From G963691835 sp963691835 (GTDB lineage: Bacteria; Pseudomonadota; Alphaproteobacteria; Thalassobaculales; Thalassobaculaceae), in the NCBI GenBank assembly GCA_963691835.1, contig OY829383.1, forward strand, positions 2,976,001 to 3,040,000: a stretch of DNA of 64,000 nt, read 5' to 3'. Shown in pieces: positions 16,209-24,154 of the stretch (position 1 is its first letter; every line of letters starts with the position of its first letter). The position numbers were made by a program, and so were the translations under genes. A model generated the notes under the pieces. The model was given only the letters and a program-made list of their open reading frames with translations. It was not told the origin of the DNA and ran no database searches.

Positions 16209-16907
16209 ATGCACCCGACTGAGATAATCGGCCACATGATCTACAGGATCAGCAATGCGCCTGTTCTGACGTGGCCGTACCCGCATCTGATCGTTGACGA
16301 GATTTTCCCCGCGCCGTTTTACGAGAAGCTCGTCTCCATTCTGGAAACCGTGCGGATCGAGACACCAGACGCTGAGATCCCCGATACGGTCTATCCAAAA
16401 CGGCATGCCTTCCCCATCGGTCCCCAGGAGGGTGAGACTCCGCCCGAGGCCATCGACAGCCCGACCGACGCCGTCTTCGCGTTGTTGACCGACCCGACGC
16501 TGCTTCAATGCCTGATCGGGCGGTTCTCAAAGCAGATCACACACCGCTTCGGGGGTGAGATTCCCCGGGCCCGGCCCAACATCTCCTATGTCCACGATGA
16601 GTCGGACTATGCGCTGGGCCCGCACACGGACACTGCCCGCAAACTGCTCTCGACCCTGATCTATCTGGCACCGGACGACCGGTTTCCCGAGGCGGGTACG
16701 TCTATCTATGTGCCTGGATCCGGCGCGCCGGTCGGTCTTTCAAACAATCACTATGATCGCAAAACCTTCGTGCGGGTTGCGACAGTTCCCTATCGCCCGA
16801 ATCAGTTCTTCTGCTTCGTGCCCGTCGAGAACAGCTTCCACGGGGTTGAGACGATCGGTAAGGACGTGCTTCGACGTGTTATCCTGCACAATCTCTACGC
16901 GGCGTGA
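16209..16907 (+). CDS. 2-oxoglutarate/Fe(II)-dependent oxygenase-like protein
   Basis: 232 residues. The double-stranded beta-helix iron site is visible: LGPHTDTARK gives HxD, ENSFHGVETI supplies the distal His, and the RRVILHNL Arg would bind 2-oxoglutarate. Such proteins hydroxylate small molecules, sugars or proteins. The surrounding gmd, glycosyltransferase and FkbM genes suggest a role in modifying a glycan or its protein carrier. Starts at 16173, 16209 or 16236 are possible; 16209 has a modest GTGAG upstream. The stop overlaps a GTG of the next frame, so it is coupled to the FkbM gene. Confidence 0.7.
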   Translation: MHPTEIIGHMIYRISNAPVLTWPYPHLIVDEIFPAPFYEKLVSILETVRIETPDAEIPDTVYPKRHAFPIGPQEGETPPEAIDSPTDAVFALLTDPTLLQCLIGRFSKQITHRFGGEIPRARPNISYVHDESDYALGPHTDTARKLLSTLIYLAPDDRFPEAGTSIYVPGSGAPVGLSNNHYDRKTFVRVATVPYRPNQFFCFVPVENSFHGVETIGKDVLRRVILHNLYAA

Positions 16908-16924
16908 CCGGCGGGAGGCGGCCT

Positions 16925-17731
16925 GTGAAGTCGACCCTTACCGACGATGAGAGTGGAGAGATCATCTCTCGATCTGCGGCCTACGAGACCAGCCGGCCTG
17001 TCGTGGTTTTTGACATAGATGGCAAGCGTCTTTCGCTTCAGGCTCCGAATAGGATCTGCGCTTGGCGGGCGACGACGCTGTTCACCAAAGAGCCAGAGAC
17101 GATCGCCTGGATCAATGGCATGCCGGGAACAGCCATCCTCTACGATGTCGGCGCGAACATTGGCTTGTACTCGGTCTGGGCGGCCTTCACCCGGGGCGTG
17201 ACCGTCATGGCGTTCGAGCCGGAAGCTTCCAACTTTGCCATCCTGAACGAGAACATCCGGGGAAATGCCCTCTCTGATCACTGCACCCCTTTCTGTCTCG
17301 GCGTGAGCGACGTAACCGGTCTTGGGCGCATGATGGTTCAGTCGGGCGGCAGCGGCCAAAGTGGTCATCAAGTGCAGCTGACGGCGGGAGAGCGGTTCAA
17401 GGTCGCCGATCAAAGCCCCGCCTATCAGGGAATCTCCACCGTTACCCTCGATCACGTCGTTTATGACCGGGGGTTTCCCTGTCCGACCCATCTGAAGATT
17501 GATGTGGATGGTCTGGAGCCGGCGGTGGTCCGCGGTGCCCAGCAATTGATCCGGGACCCGCGCCTCAAGAGCGTTATGATCGAACTCATGATCAAGCGGG
17601 ATGCTCACAACGCGATCATCGAGACGTTAGTAGAGGCGGGGTTCGAAAAGAATGCCGCTATGGAGCAGGCCATTCTCGACCGGACCGAAGGCGTTCCGTT
17701 CACGGGAAACATCCTGTTCACGAGACGCTGA
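16925..17731 (+). CDS. FkbM family methyltransferase
   Basis: 268 residues, SAM-dependent O-methyltransferase class. AILYDVGANIGLYSVWAA (about residues 70-87) is the SAM-binding motif I, FEPEASNFAILNENI motif II, and THLKIDVDGLEPAVVRGAQQLI the characteristic FkbM C-terminal block. FkbM enzymes methylate macrolides or, in glycan loci, sugar hydroxyls. The GTG at 16925 has a strong SD (GGGAGG, 7 bases upstream); a GTG at 16904 overlapping the previous stop is the alternative start. It is the last gene of the small glycan cluster. Confidence 0.85.
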   Translation: MKSTLTDDESGEIISRSAAYETSRPVVVFDIDGKRLSLQAPNRICAWRATTLFTKEPETIAWINGMPGTAILYDVGANIGLYSVWAAFTRGVTVMAFEPEASNFAILNENIRGNALSDHCTPFCLGVSDVTGLGRMMVQSGGSGQSGHQVQLTAGERFKVADQSPAYQGISTVTLDHVVYDRGFPCPTHLKIDVDGLEPAVVRGAQQLIRDPRLKSVMIELMIKRDAHNAIIETLVEAGFEKNAAMEQAILDRTEGVPFTGNILFTRR

Positions 17732-17824
17732 TAGTCTTCAGAGTTCCGCCGAGAGGCGCTTGCAACCGGCAAAGCCGTTGTCTATGCCGCTCAGGTCCAC
17801 CCCTACGATCAAGAAGGTGTCCCG

Positions 17825-18436
17825 ATGAGCATTACCCTGCACAAGGGCGATCTGCCCGATGACGTCAGCTTCGGTGCGTCTGTCGCTGTCGATAGCGAGA
17901 CCATGGGACTGCGGCCGGAACGGGACCGGTTGTGTGTGGTCCAGCTGTCCTCGGGGGATGGCACCGCGCACTTGGTCCAGTTTGCCCGGGGGGCCTATAG
18001 CGCGCCAAATCTCAAGCGTCTTATGCAGGATCCGTCGGTGCTTAAGATCTTTCACTACGCCCGGTTCGATATGGCTGCCTTTCAGTCGTATCTCGGCGTG
18101 ATGCCCTCGCCGGTTTACTGCACCAAGATCGCTTCAAAGCTCGTCCGGACCTACACGGACCGCCACGGATTGAAGGATCTTTGCCGGGAGATCCTTGGGA
18201 TCGAGATCTCAAAACAGCAGCAATCCTCCGACTGGGGTGCCGAGACGCTGACCCGGGAGCAGATGGCCTATGCGGCGTCAGATGTGTTGCATCTGCACAA
18301 GCTAAAATCCTCGCTCGATGGGATGCTGGCCCGAGAGGAACGCACCCACATTGCCCAGGCCTGCTTCGATTTTCTACCCACCCGGTCCGCGATCGATCTG
18401 ATCGGGTATGGCGACACCGACATCTTTTCACATTGA
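17825..18436 (+). CDS. rnd: Ribonuclease D, short form
   Basis: A 3'-5' exoribonuclease that trims tRNA and other stable RNA 3' ends. DEDDy residues are visible: AVDSETMG (Asp, Glu), FHYARFDMAAF (Asp) and YAASDVLHLHKL (Tyr, Asp). At 203 residues it holds only the exonuclease domain and lacks the C-terminal HRDC domains of the 375-residue E. coli enzyme, as is usual in alphaproteobacteria. AAGG sits 7 bases before the ATG. The lptC gene follows after 265 bases with no recognisable gene between. Confidence 0.92.
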   Translation: MSITLHKGDLPDDVSFGASVAVDSETMGLRPERDRLCVVQLSSGDGTAHLVQFARGAYSAPNLKRLMQDPSVLKIFHYARFDMAAFQSYLGVMPSPVYCTKIASKLVRTYTDRHGLKDLCREILGIEISKQQQSSDWGAETLTREQMAYAASDVLHLHKLKSSLDGMLAREERTHIAQACFDFLPTRSAIDLIGYGDTDIFSH

Positions 18437-18701
18437 GGTCTGTTGCGGCAATTTCCGGCGGGCAGAAGTAGGCGATTCGTTGCCGATTTGCTGGACCGCC
18501 CCATATCAGCGTCGCGTCCGCGGCAACCGAGGCTTGGTATAGAGGCGCTGATTGACCGGGCAGGGGCATTTAGCCATACTGCCGATGAGGCAAGCAATTG
18601 TTGGGCCAGTTTAGATGGTCCTACGGCGTCCACGTCGTATGGAGCGTGGAACGCAAGGGAGCCGCGCCCCTGGGGGAGCGCGGAATAGCGCGAGGAATCG
18701 A

Positions 18702-19406
18702 ATGGTCGCCGAGGGAATGAGCGGAAACGCACCGGATTCGGCGCCGGCCCTGCCGGCGGTGCGTCGCGGTTTCATTCGGCCACTGAGACGGGGAGGTGCG
18801 CATGCGAGCCGCTTCGTCGCCGCGATGAAGCTGCTTCTTCCCGCTTTGGCTCTCCTGCTTATCGCGTTGGTCATCGTCTGGCCGAATTTGCTGCCGGACC
18901 AGTCCAAGTTCCGTCTCGGGGAGTCCGCCCGTGAGAGTGGTGCGGCGTTGGATGGGTTGGAGATGGAACGCCCGCGCTATGTCGGCGTAGATGAGAATGC
19001 CCGGCCCTACCAAATCACGGCGGATGTCGCGCGCCAGCAGTCAGACTCTTCGACCGAACTTCTTCTGTCCGCGCCGAAAGCTGACATCGTCATGTCCGGT
19101 GACGCCTGGGTGGCGTTGACCGCAACCAACGGGATCTATGACCGGGAGGCGGAACGCATCGACCTGACCGGCGGTGTGACCGTATTCCATGATGCGGGCT
19201 ATGAGTTCAGCTCTGCGACAGCCAGGGTCGATCTGGCCAACGGCGTGGCCTCCGGAAACGACCCCGTCGAGGGACATGGGGAGGCCGGCTCCGTCGTGGG
19301 AGAAGGTTTTGAAATCACGGACGATGGCGCGCGGGTCCTGTTCGTCGGCAAGAGCAGAATGATCATCAGAGCCCGCAAGCCAAGCGTATCCGGGAGCAAA
19401 GGCTGA
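18702..19406 (+). CDS. lptC: LPS export protein LptC
   Basis: A bitopic inner-membrane protein that receives LPS from LptB2FG and passes it to LptA. 234 residues: a cytoplasmic Arg-rich N-terminus, one transmembrane helix (about residues 41-62, MKLLLPALALLLIALVIVW), then a periplasmic beta-jellyroll (RPYQITADVARQQ, IYDREAERIDLTGGVTVFHD, GEGFEI). The frame is open from 18615, but GAGGA before the ATG at 18702 decides the start. Its TGA shares one base with the lptA ATG (TGATG). Confidence 0.9.
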   Translation: MVAEGMSGNAPDSAPALPAVRRGFIRPLRRGGAHASRFVAAMKLLLPALALLLIALVIVWPNLLPDQSKFRLGESARESGAALDGLEMERPRYVGVDENARPYQITADVARQQSDSSTELLLSAPKADIVMSGDAWVALTATNGIYDREAERIDLTGGVTVFHDAGYEFSSATARVDLANGVASGNDPVEGHGEAGSVVGEGFEITDDGARVLFVGKSRMIIRARKPSVSGSKG

Positions 19407-20242
19407 TGCCCCGGCGCGAGGTGGCGACTGTTGCAGCGGCGCTCCTGATTGCCATGGCAGGACCCATCATCGACGTCGTGCCGGCAACCGCACAGACTGC
19501 GGCGCTGGAGCAGAGCGACCAGCCTGTGACGGTGGAAGCTGACCAGGGGATCGAGTGGCTAAGGGAAGAGAAACTCTATGTCGCCCGGGGCAACGCGAAG
19601 GTGGTCCGGGGAGACCTGACGGTGACGGCGGATACGGTGACCGCTCAGTACCGGGATACCGATACCCAATCGAATGAGATCCACCGGCTCGAGGCGAACG
19701 GAAACGTGGTCATCACGACCCCGGGCCGCACTGCCTGGGGCGATCGTGCGATCTATGATCTCGACCAATCCGTTGTCGTCCTGCTGGGGGATGGCCTCAG
19801 ACTTAAGACACCGACCGACGAGATCACGGCGCGCGACAGCCTTGAGTATTGGGAGAAACGACAGCTGGCGGTGGCCAGGGGCGATGCGGTGGCGACCCGT
19901 GCCGACCGACGGATTGAGGCGAACGCGTTGACCGCCCGGTTCACGGAAGGAAAGACCGGTGATCTGGAAGTGACACGAATGGACGCGGTTGGTGGTGTGC
20001 GGATCACGACCCCACGCGAGATCGCACTCGGGAAGGACGGCATCTACGATGTCGTGACCGGCATCGCGACACTGAGCGGAGATGTGCGGATCACCCGAGG
20101 TGACAATCAGCTCAATGGCGAGATGGCGGAGCTCAATCTGAACACCGGTGTCAGCCGTATCCTGGCGCAGGATGGCGGTAAACAGCGTGTGAAAGGCCTG
20201 TTCAAGCCAAAGAAGACCAACGAAAAGGACGATCAGGGATGA
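19406..20242 (+). CDS. lptA: LPS transport periplasmic protein LptA, internally duplicated
   Basis: Forms the periplasmic bridge carrying LPS from LptC to LptD. A signal peptide (about residues 1-30, VAAALLIAMAGPIIDVVPATAQT) is followed by OstA-type beta-jellyroll sequence. At 278 residues it is much longer than E. coli LptA (185). Two copies of about 85-90 residues can be aligned: LYVARGNAKVVRG...NGNVVITTPG...IYDLDQSVVVLLGD and LAVARGDAVATRA...VGGVRITTPR...IYDVVTGIATLSGD. The C-terminus is Lys-rich. It overlaps lptB by four bases, so lptC-lptA-lptB are translationally coupled. Confidence 0.9.
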   Translation: MPRREVATVAAALLIAMAGPIIDVVPATAQTAALEQSDQPVTVEADQGIEWLREEKLYVARGNAKVVRGDLTVTADTVTAQYRDTDTQSNEIHRLEANGNVVITTPGRTAWGDRAIYDLDQSVVVLLGDGLRLKTPTDEITARDSLEYWEKRQLAVARGDAVATRADRRIEANALTARFTEGKTGDLEVTRMDAVGGVRITTPREIALGKDGIYDVVTGIATLSGDVRITRGDNQLNGEMAELNLNTGVSRILAQDGGKQRVKGLFKPKKTNEKDDQG

Positions 20243-21003
20243 CGATGGACGGGGAACAGACCCCCAGGCTGGTCTCCGTCAATCGGGGCCTCGTCGCCAG
20301 CACCCTCGGCAAGCGCTACAAGATGCGTCCCGTCCTCCGGGATGTCAGCCTCAGTGTTCAGCGGGGCGAGGTCGTTGGCCTTCTCGGGCCCAATGGTGCG
20401 GGCAAGACCACGTGCTTCTACGTCATCACGGGCCTGATTGCCGCCGACTACGGAACCATATCGCTGGACGGTGCGGACATCTCCGATCTGCCCATGTATC
20501 GGCGCGCCCGGCTCGGCGTGGGCTATCTTCCGCAGGAGGCTTCGATTTTCCGGGGCCTCACGGTGGAGCAGAACATCCGGTCCGTGCTCGAACTGGTCGA
20601 ACGGAACGAGTCCAAGCGTGACGCCATGCTGGATGATCTGCTCGCCGAGTTCTCCATCAGCCACCTCCGCCGCACGCCGGCGCTCGCCCTGTCCGGCGGG
20701 GAGCGGCGGCGTGTTGAGATCGCCCGGGCCCTGGCCTCCCATCCGAGCTTCATCCTTTTGGATGAGCCTTTGGCCGGCATCGATCCGATCGCGTTAGGTG
20801 AGATCCGGGATCTGATCGCCCATCTCAAGGACAGGGGCCTCGGTGTCCTCATCACCGACCACAATGTGCGGGAAACGCTGGAGATCGTGGACCGCGCCTA
20901 CATCCTCCACGACGGGGCCGTGCTCATGGAGGGCACCCCCCAGGAGATCGTGTCCCACCAGGACGTCCGCCGGGTCTATCTCGGCGAGCGGTTCAGCTTG
21001 TAG
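20239..21003 (+). CDS. lptB: LPS export ABC transporter ATP-binding protein LptB
   Basis: The cytoplasmic ATPase that powers LPS extraction with LptF and LptG (not in this window). 254 residues with Walker A GPNGAGKTT, Q-loop YLPQEASIFRGL, signature LSGGERRR, Walker B FILLDEPLAGIDP and the H-loop ITDHNVRETL. The N-terminus has about 14 more residues than E. coli LptB. It lies in the lptC-lptA-lptB-rpoN order conserved in proteobacteria, 11 bases before rpoN. Confidence 0.96.
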   Translation: MTMDGEQTPRLVSVNRGLVASTLGKRYKMRPVLRDVSLSVQRGEVVGLLGPNGAGKTTCFYVITGLIAADYGTISLDGADISDLPMYRRARLGVGYLPQEASIFRGLTVEQNIRSVLELVERNESKRDAMLDDLLAEFSISHLRRTPALALSGGERRRVEIARALASHPSFILLDEPLAGIDPIALGEIRDLIAHLKDRGLGVLITDHNVRETLEIVDRAYILHDGAVLMEGTPQEIVSHQDVRRVYLGERFSL

Positions 21004-21014
21004 GGCGCGGGATC

Positions 21015-22595
21015 ATGGCTCTGTCACAACGCCTGGACCTCCGACAGTCCCAATCGCTTGTTATGACGCCGCAGTTGCAGCAGGCGATCAAGCTGCTGCA
21101 GTTCTCCAATATGGAGCTGGCGGAGTATGTGGACGGAGAGCTTCAGCAGAACCCGTTGCTGGAGCGGGATGATGGTGACAGCCCGGCCGTGAGCGAAGTT
21201 GTTGCGGCCGACAACCAGGCCGCCTACGACGCAGCGCGGGACAAGGAGGCTGCCCCGCGTGAGGAAGCCGACGGCCGCGTTTCCGAAGAACGGGTGTCGG
21301 ACGCGGTCGATGGTACGGCAGCGGAGACCATACCGAGCACCGGCGACGACCCCAACGACATGGACTACGACAACAACTGGGGAAGCGCGGACGTCCGGGA
21401 GACTGACTTCGCAGATGGCCCCACCGCGGGTCTCTCATCCTTCACATCCTCCTCCCGCGGCGGGTTTGACGATGATGAGCGCAGTCTTGAGCAGACGCTC
21501 GGCGACGACAAAACCCTGCGCCAGCACCTGTGGGACCAGTTCATTCTGGACGTGCCGGACCCAACGGAGCGGTTCATCGGCGGCTATCTGATCGATCTGG
21601 TCGACGATGCCGGTTATCTCACCGCGGATCTGGATGAGGCGGCCGAGGCGCTCGGCTGCGAAAGAGAGGCGATTGACCACGCCCTGGGCCGGATTCAGGC
21701 GTTGGACCCCGCTGGTGTCGCGGCCCGGGATCTCTCGGAGTGTCTGGCGCTGCAGCTCAAGGACCGGAACCGTCTCGATCCGGCCATGCAGGCGCTGCTC
21801 GACAATCTTCCCATGTTGGCGAAGCGGGAGACCGCAAAGCTCATGGATATCTGCGGCGTCGATGCCGAAGACATGGTTGAGATGATCGACGAGATCCGGG
21901 CCCTCGACCCGAAGCCGGGACTCGCGTTCGAGCCGTCGGTGGAAAGTGCGGTGGTGCCCGACGTACTGATGCGTCCCACCCCGGACGGCGCATGGTCGGT
22001 GGAACTCAATCCTGAGACCCTGCCGCGCGTGCTGGTGAACAACACCTACTACGCCAAGGTCAGCCGCGGGAATCAGTCCAAAGAGGACAAGGAGTACGTC
22101 AACGAGTGCTTCCAGTCCGCCAACTGGCTGGTCCGGTCGCTTCACCAGCGCGCGACCACGATCATGAAGGTCTCTTCCGAGATCATCCGCCAGCAGGGCG
22201 GGTTTTTCCGGCACGGGGTACAGCATTTGCGGCCGCTGGTCCTGCGGGATATTGCCGAGGCGATCGGCATGCACGAGAGCACGGTCAGCCGTGTCACTAG
22301 CAACAAATACATCGCCACGCCGCGCGGCATCTATGAGTTGAAGTATTTCTTTACCAGTGCGATCGCATCTTCGGCGGGTGGAGACGCGTTCTCGGCCGAG
22401 GCGGTTCGGTTCAGAATCAAGGCCCTAATCGATGATGAGCCTGCGGAGAAGGTCCTCTCCGACGACCGGATCGTGGAGATACTACGCGAACAGGGGGTCG
22501 ACATTGCCCGCAGAACCGTCGCTAAATACAGAGAGGCGATGCGAATCCCCTCTTCGGTTCAGCGTCGACGGGAAAAGTCGCTGCGCATCGCCTGA
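21015..22595 (+). CDS. rpoN: RNA polymerase sigma-54 factor
   Basis: Directs RNA polymerase to -24/-12 promoters opened by AAA+ activators (nitrogen, motility, transport genes). 526 residues. Region I is Gln-rich (LRQSQSLVMTPQLQQAIKLLQ), region II acidic (about residues 50-160, with many Asp/Glu), then the core-binding domain and HTH (HESTVSRVTSNKYIATPRG). The RpoN box near the C-terminus reads ARRTVAKYREAMRIPSS, close to consensus. It sits between lptB and hpf as in most proteobacteria. Confidence 0.96.
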   Translation: MALSQRLDLRQSQSLVMTPQLQQAIKLLQFSNMELAEYVDGELQQNPLLERDDGDSPAVSEVVAADNQAAYDAARDKEAAPREEADGRVSEERVSDAVDGTAAETIPSTGDDPNDMDYDNNWGSADVRETDFADGPTAGLSSFTSSSRGGFDDDERSLEQTLGDDKTLRQHLWDQFILDVPDPTERFIGGYLIDLVDDAGYLTADLDEAAEALGCEREAIDHALGRIQALDPAGVAARDLSECLALQLKDRNRLDPAMQALLDNLPMLAKRETAKLMDICGVDAEDMVEMIDEIRALDPKPGLAFEPSVESAVVPDVLMRPTPDGAWSVELNPETLPRVLVNNTYYAKVSRGNQSKEDKEYVNECFQSANWLVRSLHQRATTIMKVSSEIIRQQGGFFRHGVQHLRPLVLRDIAEAIGMHESTVSRVTSNKYIATPRGIYELKYFFTSAIASSAGGDAFSAEAVRFRIKALIDDEPAEKVLSDDRIVEILREQGVDIARRTVAKYREAMRIPSSVQRRREKSLRIA

Positions 22596-22635
22596 CCCGG
22601 AACACGGCGCTTCATCTGGTGGGTTGAGCGTCGGG

Positions 22636-22664
22636 TTGACTCGATAGGGGCGCGCGCCTATGTT
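22636..22664 (+). promoter_or_regulatory. Promoter of hpf
   Basis: TTGACT (22636-22641), a 17-base spacer and TATGTT (22659-22664), about 90 bases before the hpf start. Confidence 0.55.
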
Positions 22665-22751
22665 CCGGCGCCTCATGGACGGTGGTTTCGCAAAAGGCCT
22701 TGTTTTTAGTGCGTAATCCCCGGTCCAGCGCCCCCAAAAAGTGGGAGCGAA

Positions 22752-23354
22752 GTGACGACGATGAACATCTCGGTCAACGGAAAGCAAACTCAGGTCGGTG
22801 ATGCCCTGCGGGGCCGCATTCAGGATGCTCTGGAGCAGGTTGCTGACAAGTATTTCGGGCGGTCGATGGACGCGACGGTCACGCTCTCCCGGGAGGGAAC
22901 GGCTTTCAGGATCGATATATCGGCGCATGTGGCGCGGGGGCTGACGGTCGAGGCCCAGGGAACGGCCCATGACGCGCACGCGGCGTTCGATGTCGCTCGC
23001 GAGCGGGTGGAAAAAAGGTTGAGGCGTCATAAGCGCCGTCTCAAGGATCACAACCGCGAAAATGGGTCGCGGGCATGGGTGGAGGTTCCCCAGTTCGTGC
23101 TGGCCGGGGAGCCCGGTGAGGACGAAGGGCAGGAGGATCGGGAGTGGAGTCCGGCAATCGTCGCCGAACTTCCCACGACGATCGAAACTTTAAGCCTTGA
23201 GGATGCGGTCATGCGTCTCGATCTAGGGGAGATGACCGCGTTGATGTTTCACAACGCGGGCCATGGCGGCCTGAATACGATCTACCGGCGGCCCGACGGC
23301 AGCATCGGGTGGATCGATCCCCAGGCGTCTTCGGACGCGGGTGTGAAGACCTGA
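22752..23354 (+). CDS. hpf: Ribosome hibernation-promoting factor, long form
   Basis: Binds the 30S decoding region and dimerises ribosomes to 100S particles in stationary phase. 200 residues: N-terminal HPF/YfiA fold (MNISVNGKQTQVGDALRGRI, HVARGLTVEAQGTAHDAHAAFD, ERVEKRLRRHKRRLKDH), an acidic linker, then the C-terminal dimerisation domain (LEDAVMRLDLGEMTALMFHN, RRPDGSIGWIDPQ). Length shows the long form that does not need RMF. GTG at 22752 has GGGAG close upstream; ATG at 22761 matches the usual family start and may be the true one. Confidence 0.92.
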   Translation: MTTMNISVNGKQTQVGDALRGRIQDALEQVADKYFGRSMDATVTLSREGTAFRIDISAHVARGLTVEAQGTAHDAHAAFDVARERVEKRLRRHKRRLKDHNRENGSRAWVEVPQFVLAGEPGEDEGQEDREWSPAIVAELPTTIETLSLEDAVMRLDLGEMTALMFHNAGHGGLNTIYRRPDGSIGWIDPQASSDAGVKT

Positions 23355-23363
23355 ACGGAAGAA

Positions 23364-23398
23364 GCGGCTCCCCGCGGGGAGCCGCGGAACCTTTTTTT
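23364..23398 (+). terminator. Intrinsic terminator after hpf
   Basis: GCGGCTCCCC (23364-23373) pairs with GGGGAGCCGC (23376-23385), followed by seven T's (23392-23398). A textbook terminator located only 16 bases before the ptsN start. Confidence 0.9.
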
Positions 23399-23413
23399 GA
23401 GAGGTGCCGACGG

Positions 23414-23878
23414 ATGGATGTGACGGATATTCTCGAGCCGGACGCGATCGTTCCGACCCTTCGGGCTGCCAGCAAGAAGCAGGCGCTGCAGGAGTTGGCG
23501 AAGCGCGCCGCTGAGATCACCGGTCTTGAGCAGCGGGAGGTCTTTGACGTCCTGCTGGAGCGGGAGCGGCTCGGCACCACAGGTGTCGGCGGCGGCGTTG
23601 CGATTCCCCATGGCAAGATCGCCAAGCTCGACAAGCTCTATGGTGTGTTCGCGCGCTCGGAGCGGGGTATTCCGTTCGACGCCGTTGACGATCAGCCCGT
23701 GGATCTCGTCTTCCTGCTGCTCGCACCCGAGTCAGCCGGTGCCGACCACCTGAAGGCCCTGGCCCGCGTCTCCCGCCTGCTGCGCGACCGCAGCATCTGC
23801 GGCCGCCTCCGCGGCTGCGACACCGCCGACGCCATCTACTCCGTCCTCACCGCCCCACCCGCCAGCAACGCGGCTTAG
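23414..23878 (+). CDS. ptsN: Nitrogen-regulatory PTS EIIA protein
   Basis: End acceptor of the nitrogen phosphotransferase relay (EINtr, NPr, EIIANtr), controlling potassium uptake, stress and nitrogen responses by protein contact. 154 residues with the phosphorylatable His in GVAIPHGKIAKLD (about residue 66), and the FDVLLERERLGTTGVGGG and HLKALARVSRLLRD blocks. The start at 23414 gives the normal length; SD GAGGTGCCGACGG is weak. The strong terminator just upstream means it depends on readthrough or a promoter inside that short gap. Confidence 0.93.
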   Translation: MDVTDILEPDAIVPTLRAASKKQALQELAKRAAEITGLEQREVFDVLLERERLGTTGVGGGVAIPHGKIAKLDKLYGVFARSERGIPFDAVDDQPVDLVFLLLAPESAGADHLKALARVSRLLRDRSICGRLRGCDTADAIYSVLTAPPASNAA

Positions 23879-23927
23879 GTCGTATCCAAGTTCGGTTGGC
23901 GATCTACGGATTTCCAGCAGGGTATGC

Positions 23928-24003
23928 TGGTGGGCCCGGAGGGATTCGAACCCCCGACAACACCGTTATGAGCGGCGCGTTCTGACCGCTGAACTACGGG
24001 CCC
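23928..24003 (-). tRNA. tRNA with CAU anticodon, probably tRNA-Ile2 (lysidine-modified), possibly tRNA-Met
   Basis: A 76-base gene on the minus strand: acceptor GGGCCCG pairs with CGGGCCC, D-arm TAGTTCAGCGGTCAGAAC, anticodon loop CTCATAA (CAT at 23970-23968), T-arm GGGGGTTCGAATCCCTC, and encoded CCA. CAU tRNAs may be elongator Met or Ile2; the acceptor and CTCATAA loop favour Ile2, but identity elements were not scored. Confidence 0.85.
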
Positions 24004-24118
24004 GGCGGGATGCCGCGGGATCGGGCCGTGTGGCTCGATGCGCGGATTCCGCGATGTTGTTATGGAGGGAACGGCGGCACGGCGTCAACCGGCGCCGGAG
24101 GGCCGTTCCGGGGCAGTA

Positions 24119-24146
24119 GGCCCGGCCGTCTGACCGGACCCGGGCC
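24119..24146 (-). terminator. Possible terminator after rpoD
   Basis: GGCCCGG (24119-24125) and CCGGGCC (24140-24146) form a GC hairpin just past the rpoD stop on the minus strand. It lacks a T run, so this is a weak call. Confidence 0.3.
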
Positions 24147-24154
24147 AGCTCATC

